From Vibrio rumoiensis (GTDB lineage Bacteria; Pseudomonadota; Gammaproteobacteria; Enterobacterales; Vibrionaceae), in assembly GCF_002218045.2 (NCBI RefSeq), contig NZ_AP018685.1, positions 2,604,001-2,668,000 on the forward strand: DNA of 64,000 bases. Direction: 5' to 3'. The notes under the pieces are model-generated. The model did no database searches. It had not been told where the DNA came from and saw only the letters and a list, made by a program, of their open reading frames with translations. Position 1 is the first letter of the stretch. Each line of letters opens with the position of its first letter. The position numbers were made by a program, and so were the translations under genes. This document shows, in pieces, positions 36,365 through 45,550 of this stretch.

Positions 36365-36719
36365 AGACACCTCCTGTAATCAGGTTTTCAGTGTATGCTT
36401 TCTAAGCTCAGACAACAAATGTTAACCATCTTAAAATATAACGATCTCGTGTTTGGTCATTTTTAAATGAATATGGCCAATATAACGAGATACCTATAGA
36501 AAGTTTCACACTTCAAAAACAATTCGTTTGCAAACAGACAGAAACTCTTATTAAGATGCAATATGCAATCAAAAGTTTGATCTATGATCTATTTTTATAC
36601 CCATAAAGGGGTATGATTGCAGCGTCAAAGATAAGCCACCTGTATGCAGTGAATGGATTCTAAGCAACATCGGCAAAGATATTTTTTTATTAGCGTTCCA
36701 TGCTTATAGGATCCATCCA
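36365..36719 (+). promoter_or_regulatory. aspA upstream region with a 7-2-7 NarL/NarP-type site
   Basis: TACCCAT-AA-AGGGGTA at 36598-36613 matches both heptamers of the NarL/NarP consensus (TACYYMT, inverted, 2 bp apart). It lies about 107 bp before the aspA start. No clear FNR or CRP site was recognised. No gene lies in this stretch. Confidence 0.6.
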
Positions 36720-38165
36720 ATGACTACACCAACAATTGATACACCTGTTCAACAATTCCGTATTGAAGAAGATTTACTAGGCACTCGTGAAGTACCCGCT
36801 GAAGCTTATTATGGTATTCACACTATCCGTGCAGTAGAAAACTTCAACATCTCAAATGCCACTATTTCTGACGTACCTGAATTTGTACGTGGCATGGTAA
36901 TGACTAAAAAAGCAGCCGCGCTTGCCAACAAAGAAATTGGCGTATTGCCTGCTGACATCAGCGATTACATTATTCAAGCTTGTGACGTTATCCTAAATAC
37001 TGGCAAATGCATGGATCAATTCCCATCGGACGTATTTCAGGGTGGCGCAGGTACTTCAGTTAACATGAACACTAATGAAGTGATCGCTAACCTAGCACTC
37101 GAATTAATGGGCAAAGAAAAAGGTCAATACGACTTCATCAACCCAAATGACCATGTGAATAAGAGCCAGTCAACGAACTGTGCTTACCCAACCGGCTTCC
37201 GTATCGCAGTATACAACAGCATCATGAAAATGATTGATGCGGTTGAATACCTAAAAGGCGCTTTCGATCTTAAGAGCACCGAGTTTGATACTGTCATCAA
37301 AATGGGCCGTACTCAGCTACAAGACGCGGTACCAATGACCGTTGGACAAGAATTCCACGCTTGGTCTGTGACGTTGAACGAAGAAGTTCGTAACCTACAA
37401 TACATTTCAAAACTATTACTTGAAGTGAACTTAGGTGCAACGGCGATTGGTACGGGTCTAAACGCCGCACCAGAATACCAAGCGCTTGCAGTTAAACACC
37501 TATCAGAAGTCACGGGCCATGAATGTGTTCCAGCGGAAGACTTAATCGAAGCAACCTCTGACTGTGGCGCTTATGTCATGGCTCATAGCGCACTAAAACG
37601 TCTTGCCGTGAAACTGTCTAAGATCTGTAACGATTTACGTCTACTGTCTTCAGGTCCTCGCGCTGGTTTAAATGAATTAAACCTACCAGAACTACAAGCG
37701 GGCTCTTCAATCATGCCTGCAAAAGTAAACCCTGTTGTCCCAGAAGTGGTTAACCAAGTGTGCTTTAAAGTACTAGGCAACGACACCACTATTTCATTTG
37801 CCGCTGAAGGTGGTCAGTTACAGCTAAACGTAATGGAACCTGTCATTGCACAATGCATGTTTGAATCTCTAGAAATTCTGAAAAATGCCTGTGTAAACCT
37901 ACGTGACAAGTGTGTTGACGGTATTACCGTAAACAAAGAAGTATGTGAAGCCTACGTATTCAACTCTATTGGTATCGTGACTTACCTAAACCCATACATT
38001 GGCCACCACCAAGGTGACATCGTGGGTAAAATCTGTGCTGAAACAGGTAAGAGCGTACGTGAAATCGTACTCGACCGCGGCCTACTCACCGAAGAGCAAT
38101 TAGACGAAATTTTCTCACCAGAAAACCTAATGCATCCGCAATACAAAGCGAAGCGCTATAACTAG
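36720..38165 (+). CDS. aspA: Aspartate ammonia-lyase
   Basis: Converts aspartate to fumarate and ammonia, feeding fumarate respiration and nitrogen supply. 481 residues (E. coli 478) with the superfamily signature GSSIMPAKVNP and TNCAYPTGFR. Ribosome site AGGAT. dcuA follows, but a terminator lies between them. A nitrate-response site lies upstream. Confidence 0.97.
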   Translation: MTTPTIDTPVQQFRIEEDLLGTREVPAEAYYGIHTIRAVENFNISNATISDVPEFVRGMVMTKKAAALANKEIGVLPADISDYIIQACDVILNTGKCMDQFPSDVFQGGAGTSVNMNTNEVIANLALELMGKEKGQYDFINPNDHVNKSQSTNCAYPTGFRIAVYNSIMKMIDAVEYLKGAFDLKSTEFDTVIKMGRTQLQDAVPMTVGQEFHAWSVTLNEEVRNLQYISKLLLEVNLGATAIGTGLNAAPEYQALAVKHLSEVTGHECVPAEDLIEATSDCGAYVMAHSALKRLAVKLSKICNDLRLLSSGPRAGLNELNLPELQAGSSIMPAKVNPVVPEVVNQVCFKVLGNDTTISFAAEGGQLQLNVMEPVIAQCMFESLEILKNACVNLRDKCVDGITVNKEVCEAYVFNSIGIVTYLNPYIGHHQGDIVGKICAETGKSVREIVLDRGLLTEEQLDEIFSPENLMHPQYKAKRYN

Positions 38166-38179
38166 TTGTTCGTCGAATT

Positions 38180-38210
38180 AAGGGAACGTATTTATCGTTC
38201 CCTTTCTTTT
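38180..38210 (+). terminator. aspA intrinsic terminator
   Basis: Stem AAGGGAACG/CGTTCCCTT followed by TCTTTT. Some read-through into dcuA would still be possible. Confidence 0.8.
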
Positions 38211-38213
38211 GCT

Positions 38214-38295
38214 TATATACCCAAGTGACTTCAAAAATTAACGTGCTATGCGGATTTTTAGCCTATTTCAAGTCTGCACCTCAGGTTGATTTTTA
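38214..38295 (+). repeat. Dispersed repeat, TATACCCAAGT type (copy 3)
   Basis: Begins TATACCCAAGTGACTTCAA and ends with TGCACCTCAGGTTGA, so the ends are partly inverted (CAAGTGACTT with CACCTCAGGT is a loose match). It lies between aspA and dcuA. Confidence 0.6.
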
Positions 38296-38316
38296 GATTT
38301 AAAAGAAGGTAACAAC

Positions 38317-39615
38317 ATGTTATTACAACTATTTATTGTATTACTGTTTATTTATATCGGTGCCCGAATGGGCGGGATAGGGATCGGTTTTGCCGGTGGT
38401 GCGGGCGTGGTCGTTCTCACCATGGTCTTTGGTGTCGATGCCGGAACCATCCCAATTGATGTGATTTTGATCATTGCATCCGTAATTACTGCCATTGCGT
38501 CTATGCAAGTCGCTGGCGGTATGGATTGGTTAGTACAATTGGCGGAACAATTTTTACGTAAGAACCCAAAACGTATTACCTTCTACGCACCCATTGTCAC
38601 TTACTTTATGACGCTGCTTGCCGGTACCGGTCATACAGCATTCTCAACACTCCCCGTTATCGCTGAAGTAGCAAAAGAGCAAGGCGTTCGCCCTTCAAGA
38701 CCACTGTCTATTGCGGTTATCGCTTCACAAATTGCCATTACCGCTTCACCAATTTCTGCTGCGGTTGTGTATTTTGCTGGCCTTTTAGAACCATTAGGCA
38801 TTAGCTACCTACATTTACTATTGGTTTGTATCCCAACGACATTCCTAGCTTGTATGATTGGTGCTTTCGTTGCCAACTTCATGGGTTGTGAACTCAAAGA
38901 TGATCCTATCTACCAAGAGCGTATGGCAAAAGGGTTAATTCAATTAAAGAAAAGTACCCAAATGAAAGTGACCTCAGCGGCAAAACTTTCTGTGTATATT
39001 TTTGCAGTTGCGATTGCGATTGTCGTGGTTTACGCCACATTAATCAGTGACTCTATTGGTTTAATTACTCACCCTCACATCGACCGCAACCACGCGATTA
39101 TGGCCATTATGCTAAGTGCTGCGGCAGCAATAGTTGTATTTTGTAAACTTGATGCCAACAAAGTAACGACCGCCGCAACGTTCCGTTCAGGTATGAGCGC
39201 ATGTATTTGTGTACTCGGTGTGGCTTGGTTAGGGGATACTTTTGTGTCCGCTCACTTAAATGAAATCAAACATTTTGCGGGTGATTTACTACAACAATAC
39301 CCATGGATGCTAGCGATTACTTTGTTCTTTGCTTCTATGTTGCTTTACTCTCAAGGTGCAACCACAACCGCATTAATGCCTGCCGCGCTAGCGATTGGCG
39401 TCGCTCCTCTTACGGCTGTCGCATCATTTGCTGCGGTAAGTGCTCTCTTTGTATTGCCAACCTACCCAACGCTATTAGCGGCGGTTGAAATGGATGACAC
39501 AGGTTCAACTCGAATTGGTAAGTGGGTATTTAACCACCCATTCATGATCCCAGGTGTCGTGACGATTGCATCTTCAGTCATTCTGGGCTTTGTGTTCGGT
39601 GGATTAATTCTCTAG
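38317..39615 (+). CDS. dcuA: Anaerobic C4-dicarboxylate antiporter DcuA
   Basis: Exchanges aspartate, fumarate, malate and succinate across the inner membrane. 432 residues with about ten membrane segments. The sequence follows DcuA rather than DcuB: GARMGGIGIGFAGG, LGVAWLGDTFVS and TRIGKWVFNHPF. With AspA it imports aspartate and exports succinate. Ribosome site AGAAGG. Confidence 0.93.
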   Translation: MLLQLFIVLLFIYIGARMGGIGIGFAGGAGVVVLTMVFGVDAGTIPIDVILIIASVITAIASMQVAGGMDWLVQLAEQFLRKNPKRITFYAPIVTYFMTLLAGTGHTAFSTLPVIAEVAKEQGVRPSRPLSIAVIASQIAITASPISAAVVYFAGLLEPLGISYLHLLLVCIPTTFLACMIGAFVANFMGCELKDDPIYQERMAKGLIQLKKSTQMKVTSAAKLSVYIFAVAIAIVVVYATLISDSIGLITHPHIDRNHAIMAIMLSAAAAIVVFCKLDANKVTTAATFRSGMSACICVLGVAWLGDTFVSAHLNEIKHFAGDLLQQYPWMLAITLFFASMLLYSQGATTTALMPAALAIGVAPLTAVASFAAVSALFVLPTYPTLLAAVEMDDTGSTRIGKWVFNHPFMIPGVVTIASSVILGFVFGGLIL

Positions 39616-39644
39616 TTCATCATTGAATAACAAGTATTCATCAA

Positions 39645-39670
39645 AACGAGTCTGCGGACTCGTTTTTTTT
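39645..39670 (+). terminator. dcuA intrinsic terminator
   Basis: Stem ACGAGTC/GACTCGT around TGCG, followed by eight T. Confidence 0.9.
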
Positions 39671-39800
39671 GCGTGCAACAAACCTCCTCTCAACGACTGC
39701 GACAATAAATCACTGTGATATACTTGCGGCTATGAAACCAAAACCACCTTTGCGTGGTCTTATATCACTCTTTTTTAAATTATCTGATTATTGAGATTTT

Positions 39801-41642
39801 ATGGCCGCCATTCGTTGCTTATTCACTTTGCTCGTGAGCTTATTCATTGGTTTTTCAACAACCGCTCACGCGGCCAACTTTGACTCGGCGCAAGCGCCTT
39901 TAGCCGATTTCACCAATTCTGCAACGCCGGCCACCAACAATCAATTCGTGCCGGTTGACCAAGCATTCCCGTTCAACTTTATGCAACAAGGCGACACCAT
40001 CACCCTAGATTGGCAAATCAAACCGGGTTACTACTTGTACCGCGAGCGTTTTTCTTTCCAAACTAAACAGGCCGAAATGGGCGAAGCGAAGATTCCTGAA
40101 GGGACTTTCCATTCCGATGAATTTTTTGGTGATGTGCATATTTTCACCGAACCGGTCAGTGTCGAGATTCCATTAAAAAGCGTCGCGGATAACGGTCAAC
40201 TGATCGTCCAATATCAGGGTTGCGCCACCACCGGTTTTTGCTACCCGCCGGAAACGCGCATCGTCCCTCTAGATCAAATAGGACAACTCTCTAACGCAAC
40301 GTCAGGTTCAATAACAAGTAATCAAACAATAGACAACCAAGCTCAAGCGACCACCGGCCTCCATTCTGAAGATAGCAATATTGCCTCTCAGCTGGCTGAG
40401 CACTGGTGGACACCGTTATTATTCTTACTGCTTGGAATTGGCTTAGCCTTCACACCTTGCGTGTTGCCGATGTACCCTATTTTAACCGGCATCGTTTTGG
40501 GCGGTGGACGTCTGAGTGCAAAGAAAGCCTTTAAACTGTCGTTCATCTACGTACAAGGCATGGCGCTGACTTACATGCTGCTTGGGCTTGTGGTTGCCTC
40601 CCTTGGGGTGCAATTCCAAGCGGCGCTGCAAGCTCCCGCAGTATTGATTGGTTTAAGTGTGCTATTTGTGCTGCTCTCTTTGTCGATGTTTGGCTTGTAT
40701 ACCATTCAACTGCCGAGTCGCTTGCAAACTTGGCTTAACGAACAAAGTAACAAACAACAAGGCGGCAATTTAATTGGCGTGTTTATCATGGGCGTGATTT
40801 CAGGATTAGTCTGCTCGCCTTGTACTACTGCGCCGCTTTCTGGCGCGTTATTGTATGTCGCGCAAAGTGGTGATCTACTCACCGGTGCGATTGCTCTATA
40901 CGCACTCGCCATCGGAATGGGCATTCCACTGATTATCGTCGCGGTGTTTGGCAATAAATTACTGCCTCAAGCTGGCGAGTGGATGAACCGAGTAAAAGTG
41001 CTCTTTGGCTTTATCTTGCTGGCTGCGCCGATTTTCTTATTAGAGCGCATCTTACCTGACGTTTGGGCGCAAGCTTTATGGGTCGTGCTTGGTTTAGCCG
41101 CTTTTGGTTGGCTGTATCATGTCAAACACACTATGCAACAAGCCAGCTGGAAACAAAGTCTGCTCGGTATTATTGCGATTCTTGGGTTGGTTTTTTCTGC
41201 TTACACCGGCCTGCAAACAAGCGGCATCATGACTTCAGGGCAATATCACACTCAATCTCAACCCGCACAAGCGAACGTGACGTTTACTCGCATCTCAACC
41301 GTCAGTGAGTTGGAGCAACAATTAGCCCAAGCCAAAGCCGCCAATAAACCGGTGATGTTTGATTTCTACGCCGATTGGTGTGTCGCCTGTAAAGAATTCG
41401 AAAAATACACTTTTCATGATCCTAAAGTCGCCAGTGAATTAGCAAACTTTGTTTTGATTCAAGCCGATGTGACCGCTACCACGCCAGATGATATTGCACT
41501 CATGGAAAAAATGAAGGTACTCGGTCTACCAACGATTGAGTTTTGGAATTCACAAGGTGAACACGTTCCTCAAGCTCGTATTGCTGGCTTTATGAATGCC
41601 GAAAAATTTTCACTGCACCTCAAGAAAAACCAATTGCTCTAG
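39801..41642 (+). CDS. dsbD: Thiol:disulfide interchange protein DsbD
   Basis: Passes electrons from cytosolic thioredoxin to periplasmic DsbC, DsbG and CcmG. 613 residues: signal peptide (about 1-24), periplasmic alpha domain with the CATTGFC cysteine pair, a membrane beta domain with TPCVLP and a CSPCTT partner, and a C-terminal thioredoxin fold with WCVAC. All three cysteine pairs are intact. The order dcuA-dsbD is conserved with E. coli. Confidence 0.96.
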   Translation: MAAIRCLFTLLVSLFIGFSTTAHAANFDSAQAPLADFTNSATPATNNQFVPVDQAFPFNFMQQGDTITLDWQIKPGYYLYRERFSFQTKQAEMGEAKIPEGTFHSDEFFGDVHIFTEPVSVEIPLKSVADNGQLIVQYQGCATTGFCYPPETRIVPLDQIGQLSNATSGSITSNQTIDNQAQATTGLHSEDSNIASQLAEHWWTPLLFLLLGIGLAFTPCVLPMYPILTGIVLGGGRLSAKKAFKLSFIYVQGMALTYMLLGLVVASLGVQFQAALQAPAVLIGLSVLFVLLSLSMFGLYTIQLPSRLQTWLNEQSNKQQGGNLIGVFIMGVISGLVCSPCTTAPLSGALLYVAQSGDLLTGAIALYALAIGMGIPLIIVAVFGNKLLPQAGEWMNRVKVLFGFILLAAPIFLLERILPDVWAQALWVVLGLAAFGWLYHVKHTMQQASWKQSLLGIIAILGLVFSAYTGLQTSGIMTSGQYHTQSQPAQANVTFTRISTVSELEQQLAQAKAANKPVMFDFYADWCVACKEFEKYTFHDPKVASELANFVLIQADVTATTPDDIALMEKMKVLGLPTIEFWNSQGEHVPQARIAGFMNAEKFSLHLKKNQLL

Positions 41643-41768
41643 GGGCTGCCTGAGTACAAATTAGACAAAAGTCGGATATAGTTCAGATTTTTGCCTCTGC
41701 TTGGTTGAGGGAACGGTTAAACAGGTTGATAATAAAACCATTGTTACTTTAACAGTGAACTTATTGTC

Positions 41769-42404
41769 ATGGATTCGACATACAACATTATCATTGCAGA
41801 TGATCATCCACTCTTTCGTAACGCCCTATTTCAATCAATTCATATGGCGGTGAGTGGCGCTAACTTACACGAAGCCGACTCTCTTGATGCATTACTCGCA
41901 TTAATCAAGAAAGTCGATGAACCCGATCTATTATTACTCGATCTTAAAATGCCCGGCTCAAATGGCATGTCAGGGTTAATTCACCTACGTTCAGAGTATC
42001 CAGATTTACCGATTGTGGTCATTTCCGCCAGTGAAGAATCAAGCGTCGTCAGCCAAGTAAAAAGCCACGGTGCCTTTGGATTTATCCCTAAATCCAGCGA
42101 TATGCGAGAGCTCAATAGCGCGCTCAACCAAGTGCTCAATGGCGACCCATTCTTTCCTGAAGGTCTAATTCAAAATAATGACGCTTGCAATGAACTCAGC
42201 CAAAAACTCACCTCTCTGACGCCACAGCAATATAAAGTGTTAGGAATGTTGTCCGATGGATTACTTAACAAGCAAATTGCTTATGAACTCAATGTCTCAG
42301 AGGCAACTATTAAAGCCCACATGACGGCGATATTCCGTAAACTAGACGTTAAAAACCGTACTCAAGCGGTGATCCTATTGCAACAATTAGAAACAGAGAA
42401 TTAA
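41769..42404 (+). CDS. crbR: LuxR/NarL-type response regulator, probable CrbR
   Basis: 211 residues: receiver domain (phosphoacceptor D58 in LLLLDLKMPGSNG) and a LuxR-type helix-turn-helix (about 145-205; NKQIAYELNVSEATIKAH). In V. cholerae CrbR, paired with the transporter-like kinase CrbS, activates acs, the acetate switch. The same cluster (crbR, symporter, crbS, acs) is present here, which is the main reason for the name. An orphan NarL-like regulator is the alternative. Confidence 0.8.
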   Translation: MDSTYNIIIADDHPLFRNALFQSIHMAVSGANLHEADSLDALLALIKKVDEPDLLLLDLKMPGSNGMSGLIHLRSEYPDLPIVVISASEESSVVSQVKSHGAFGFIPKSSDMRELNSALNQVLNGDPFFPEGLIQNNDACNELSQKLTSLTPQQYKVLGMLSDGLLNKQIAYELNVSEATIKAHMTAIFRKLDVKNRTQAVILLQQLETEN

Positions 42405-42413
42405 ATAAATCAG

Positions 42414-42471
42414 TAACGACTTGTTCAATATCTATTTGCAGAATATGATATTTTGCATTGGTCGTTACTAT
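42414..42471. other. Nested hairpin after crbR
   Basis: Outer stem AGTAACGAC/GTCGTTACT (42414-42422, 42463-42471) encloses an inner stem TGCAGAATAT/ATATTTTGCA. It begins 10 bp after the crbR stop and has no T run. It may be a 3' protective structure or a weak terminator. Confidence 0.5.
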
Positions 42472-42605
42472 TTCCTCCTAAACCAAATCATGAGCCCTCA
42501 CGCTCATCGAATACTGCTTTTTATCTCCTTAAAAACGCAGTGAAATGAAATAGTGCCGCGATAATATTTATCTTTCCTTCCAAATATTCAGGAAGAGTTC
42601 TGCCT

Positions 42606-44327
42606 ATGTTTGTTATTGACCAACTCATTTTATTAGCCGCCGTTTTGTTGGTGTTAGGGATCTTATCGAGCAAATTATCGGCTCGTTTAGGATTGCCTTT
42701 ACTGGTGATGTTCTTAATTGTTGGCATGCTGGCAGGCGAAGATGGTCCAGGCGGTATTTATTTCGATAACGCACAAATTGCTCACTCACTTGGGTCACTG
42801 GCTCTGGCTATCATTTTGTTTGATGGTGGCTTGCAAACGCCCATTACCTCAATCAAGCAAGTTTGGAAACCGGCTTCCGTGCTCGCCACCTTCGGAGTCC
42901 TTATAACAACCATTATCACCGGAGTGTCGGCCGCCTATATCTTAAATACTTCACTACTTTATGGTTTGTTGATTGGAGCAATTGTCGGCTCAACGGATGC
43001 TGCAGCCGTTTTTTCCTTGTTGCGTACGGCAGGGATCCACATCAACACTCGTCTTAAATCGACCTTAGAAATTGAAAGCGCGACTAACGACCCGATGGCC
43101 ATTTTCTTAACCGTCGGCCTGCTCGAGATCATGACGAATAAGATTGAACCCGGCTCAGGCCTGATCATGTTGTTCGTGCAACAAATGGGAGTAGGCTCTT
43201 TAGTGGGCTTAGTGTGTGGTTGGCTGTCGATTCGTATTATTAATAATATCAATTTAACGACTTCTGGCTTATATCCAGTGATGGTCGCAGCGTTAGGTTT
43301 ACTGTCTTTTGGTATCAGCGCCAACTTAGGTGGCAGTGGTTTCCTCGCGATATTTATTACAGGTGTTGTTATTGGTAATAGTCGTTTTGTATTTCAAAGA
43401 AGCACCTTTTTGTTTCATGACGGACTGGCTTGGCTTGGGCAGATAAACATGTTCGTGATCTTAGGTTTGCTGATCACACCGTCCTCTTTACTCGATGTTT
43501 GGTTTGAAGGCTTATTGATCGCGATTGTTTTAACATTGATTGCTCGCCCACTAGCCATCTTCCCCATTCTTAAGTTATTTGGCTTTAATAAAAGAGAAAG
43601 TGCTTTAGTTTCTTGGGTTGGCTTAAGAGGATCTGTACCGATCATTTTGGCGATTTACCCTTTAATGTACGGACTCCCCAATGCCAATTTGATTTTTAAC
43701 GTTGTGTTTTTCGTCGTCTTGATTTCTGCCACGGTACAAGGTTCAACACTGCCTTTGGCGGCCCGAAAATTAGGCCTCACCATTCCTCCACCACCGACGC
43801 CAGCCGCTACCTTGGAAATTACAACCTTAGGGGAGAGTGAAACAGAAATTGTCCAATACCAACTCGGTGAAGACTCGAGAGCGGCTGGGCGACGTTTGTC
43901 TCAAATGGCGCTCCCCGATGGCTGTGTAGTGGCAATGATTTCTCGTGGCACGAAAGTGATTCCCCCACGAGGTTCAACTTTGCTGTTAGCGGGTGATCAC
44001 CTATTCATTATGATGGCACCCAATATGCGCGACTTTGTCGATATCGCTTGTGCGAGCATTAATGATGCGCAGGACCCGACACTTTATAACACCGAATTAC
44101 TGTTAAAAGGTTTTACTAAAATTAGTGATATTCAACATTCTTATGGCATCAGTTTACCGGCAACAGCACATTTATCTTTAGCCGAATTCTTACATCAATT
44201 ATTTGAGGGTGAACCACAACAAGATGTCGCCAAAGAGTTTGAACAAGTCACTTTATATGTTCGTGATATAGTAGATAACCGAATTACTACCGTTGGCATC
44301 GTCATAAATGCTAACCCAAGAGACTAA
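42606..44327 (+). CDS. nhaP2: Potassium/proton antiporter NhaP2 (CvrA)
   Basis: A CPA1 antiporter exporting K+ (and Na+) in exchange for H+, important in alkaline or high-potassium conditions. 573 residues: about twelve membrane segments, with the ion site GAIVGSTDAAAVFSLL and ESATNDPMA, then a cytosolic TrkA-C/RCK_C-like domain (about 405-490). Known in vibrios as Vc-NhaP2. Ribosome site AGGAAGAG. Confidence 0.9.
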   Translation: MFVIDQLILLAAVLLVLGILSSKLSARLGLPLLVMFLIVGMLAGEDGPGGIYFDNAQIAHSLGSLALAIILFDGGLQTPITSIKQVWKPASVLATFGVLITTIITGVSAAYILNTSLLYGLLIGAIVGSTDAAAVFSLLRTAGIHINTRLKSTLEIESATNDPMAIFLTVGLLEIMTNKIEPGSGLIMLFVQQMGVGSLVGLVCGWLSIRIINNINLTTSGLYPVMVAALGLLSFGISANLGGSGFLAIFITGVVIGNSRFVFQRSTFLFHDGLAWLGQINMFVILGLLITPSSLLDVWFEGLLIAIVLTLIARPLAIFPILKLFGFNKRESALVSWVGLRGSVPIILAIYPLMYGLPNANLIFNVVFFVVLISATVQGSTLPLAARKLGLTIPPPPTPAATLEITTLGESETEIVQYQLGEDSRAAGRRLSQMALPDGCVVAMISRGTKVIPPRGSTLLLAGDHLFIMMAPNMRDFVDIACASINDAQDPTLYNTELLLKGFTKISDIQHSYGISLPATAHLSLAEFLHQLFEGEPQQDVAKEFEQVTLYVRDIVDNRITTVGIVINANPRD

Positions 44328-44376
44328 TCGATTGCTCGAATGAGCCAACCATTAAATATTCAACTTAGGAGAGATT

Positions 44377-45000
44377 TTGCTCACGATTTTAATTACCCAA
44401 TTTGTGGTGTTATGGGCCGTTATTGACCCAGTTGGTACTGTTCCTATTTACTTATCTCAAACTCAGGGCTTATCCACCAAACAAAAACGTTTAGTCGCTC
44501 TAAAAGCGGTCGCGATTGCGACAGGGGTATTATTATTCTTCTTAATCATGGGGCAAATATTACTTGAAGCAATGCAAATCCCTCTGCCCGCGTTTCAAGC
44601 CGCAGGTGGCTTAGTATTATTGTTATTTGCGCTTAGTATGATTTTTGGTGAAGGCAAACCGGCTCAAGAAGCCAAGATGGGTGAAGAATTAGGTCGTTCT
44701 GATCTTGCCAATCTAGCCGTATACCCATTAGCGATTCCATCTATCGCCTCACCGGGTGCCATGATGGCGATTGTGCTACTTACCGATAATCACCGTAACT
44801 CGATCATCGACCAAAGCTTAACCGCTGGCGTAATGGTACTCGTGTTGTTGTCGACACTGGCGTTATTGCTTGGTGCCACAGGTATCCATAAACTGATAGG
44901 CAATGTCGGTGCGGCGATTATTAGCCGTGTGATGGGGCTTATCTTAGCGGCAGTGGCTGTGAATAACTTATTGATGGGTATCCGAGATTTCTATTTTTAA
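44377..45000 (+). CDS. MarC family inner membrane protein
   Basis: 207 residues with six membrane segments and the family pattern VIDPVGTVPIYL near the start and NLAVYPLAIPSIASPGA in the middle. The physiological function of MarC/YhgN/YchE proteins is unsettled. The start codon is TTG, with AGGAGAG just before it. It lies 49 bp after nhaP2 and may be cotranscribed. Confidence 0.85.
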   Translation: MLTILITQFVVLWAVIDPVGTVPIYLSQTQGLSTKQKRLVALKAVAIATGVLLFFLIMGQILLEAMQIPLPAFQAAGGLVLLLFALSMIFGEGKPAQEAKMGEELGRSDLANLAVYPLAIPSIASPGAMMAIVLLTDNHRNSIIDQSLTAGVMVLVLLSTLALLLGATGIHKLIGNVGAAIISRVMGLILAAVAVNNLLMGIRDFYF

Positions 45001-45030
45001 CCCTGTGATTTAAATCACTTCAACGTTCCC

Positions 45031-45135
45031 TATTAGACCTTAGCCTAACCTTATTAGACCTTAGCCTAGCCCTTACTCAGAGCTAGGCTAAATTATTCCA
45101 ACCGACCTCACAAAAAAGCCGCTAAGGTCTTAATT
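45031..45135. promoter_or_regulatory. Repeated CTAARGTCT motif before the symporter operon
   Basis: CTAAGGTCTAATA occurs twice on the minus strand (45031-45043 and 45052-45064), exactly 21 bp apart. A variant, CTAAGGTCTTAATT, is on the plus strand at 45122-45135. A similar motif lies before acs at 55359. A hairpin TTAGCCTAGC/GCTAGGCTAA (45061-45091) overlaps the second copy and could instead end the MarC transcript. Proposed here as CrbR operators by inference only. Confidence 0.4.
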
Positions 45136-45274
45136 CTTCGACATTCTTGCCCGACTAAAGTTGAAAAGCTGCTTTCAAATACTACTGCTATTGTTTTCTC
45201 GTAACGTTTTATTAACAAAAGAGTTCACTGTTTATTGCAGTGAAAATAATTAAGTAAAACAAAGGAGAATGGCC

Positions 45275-45541
45275 ATGGCGTTTGAATCTGACAAACATGC
45301 CCAAGCCTACTGGAAGGAAAACCTAGGCATTATGGCGACTCTACTGACCATTTGGTTTGTGGTGTCTTATTGTGCGGGCATTTTATTTGTCGATGCACTT
45401 AATACCATCCAATTTGCAGGATTTAAATTGGGATTTTGGTTTGCACAGCAAGGATCAATTTATACCTTCGTTGCGCTGATCTTCGTGTATGTCGCGCGCA
45501 TGAATGCGCTTGATAAAAAATATAATGTACAGGAAGACTAA
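45275..45541 (+). CDS. Small subunit of sodium:solute symporter (DUF4212)
   Basis: 88 residues with two membrane segments and the tail FVARMNALDKKY-like (YVARMNALDKKY), typical of DUF4212, the small partner of VC_2705-type symporters. This differs from the YjcH (DUF485) partner of E. coli ActP. The ATG at 45269 is too close to AGGAG; the ATG at 45275, seven bases away, is chosen. The large subunit starts nine bases after its stop. Confidence 0.88.
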   Translation: MAFESDKHAQAYWKENLGIMATLLTIWFVVSYCAGILFVDALNTIQFAGFKLGFWFAQQGSIYTFVALIFVYVARMNALDKKYNVQED

Positions 45542-45550
45542 GAGGCTTAT

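Noticed and set aside
36573..36592. Possible FNR site before aspA
   Set aside because: TTGAT and ATC-like halves are present, but spacing and orientation do not match TTGAT-N4-ATCAA.
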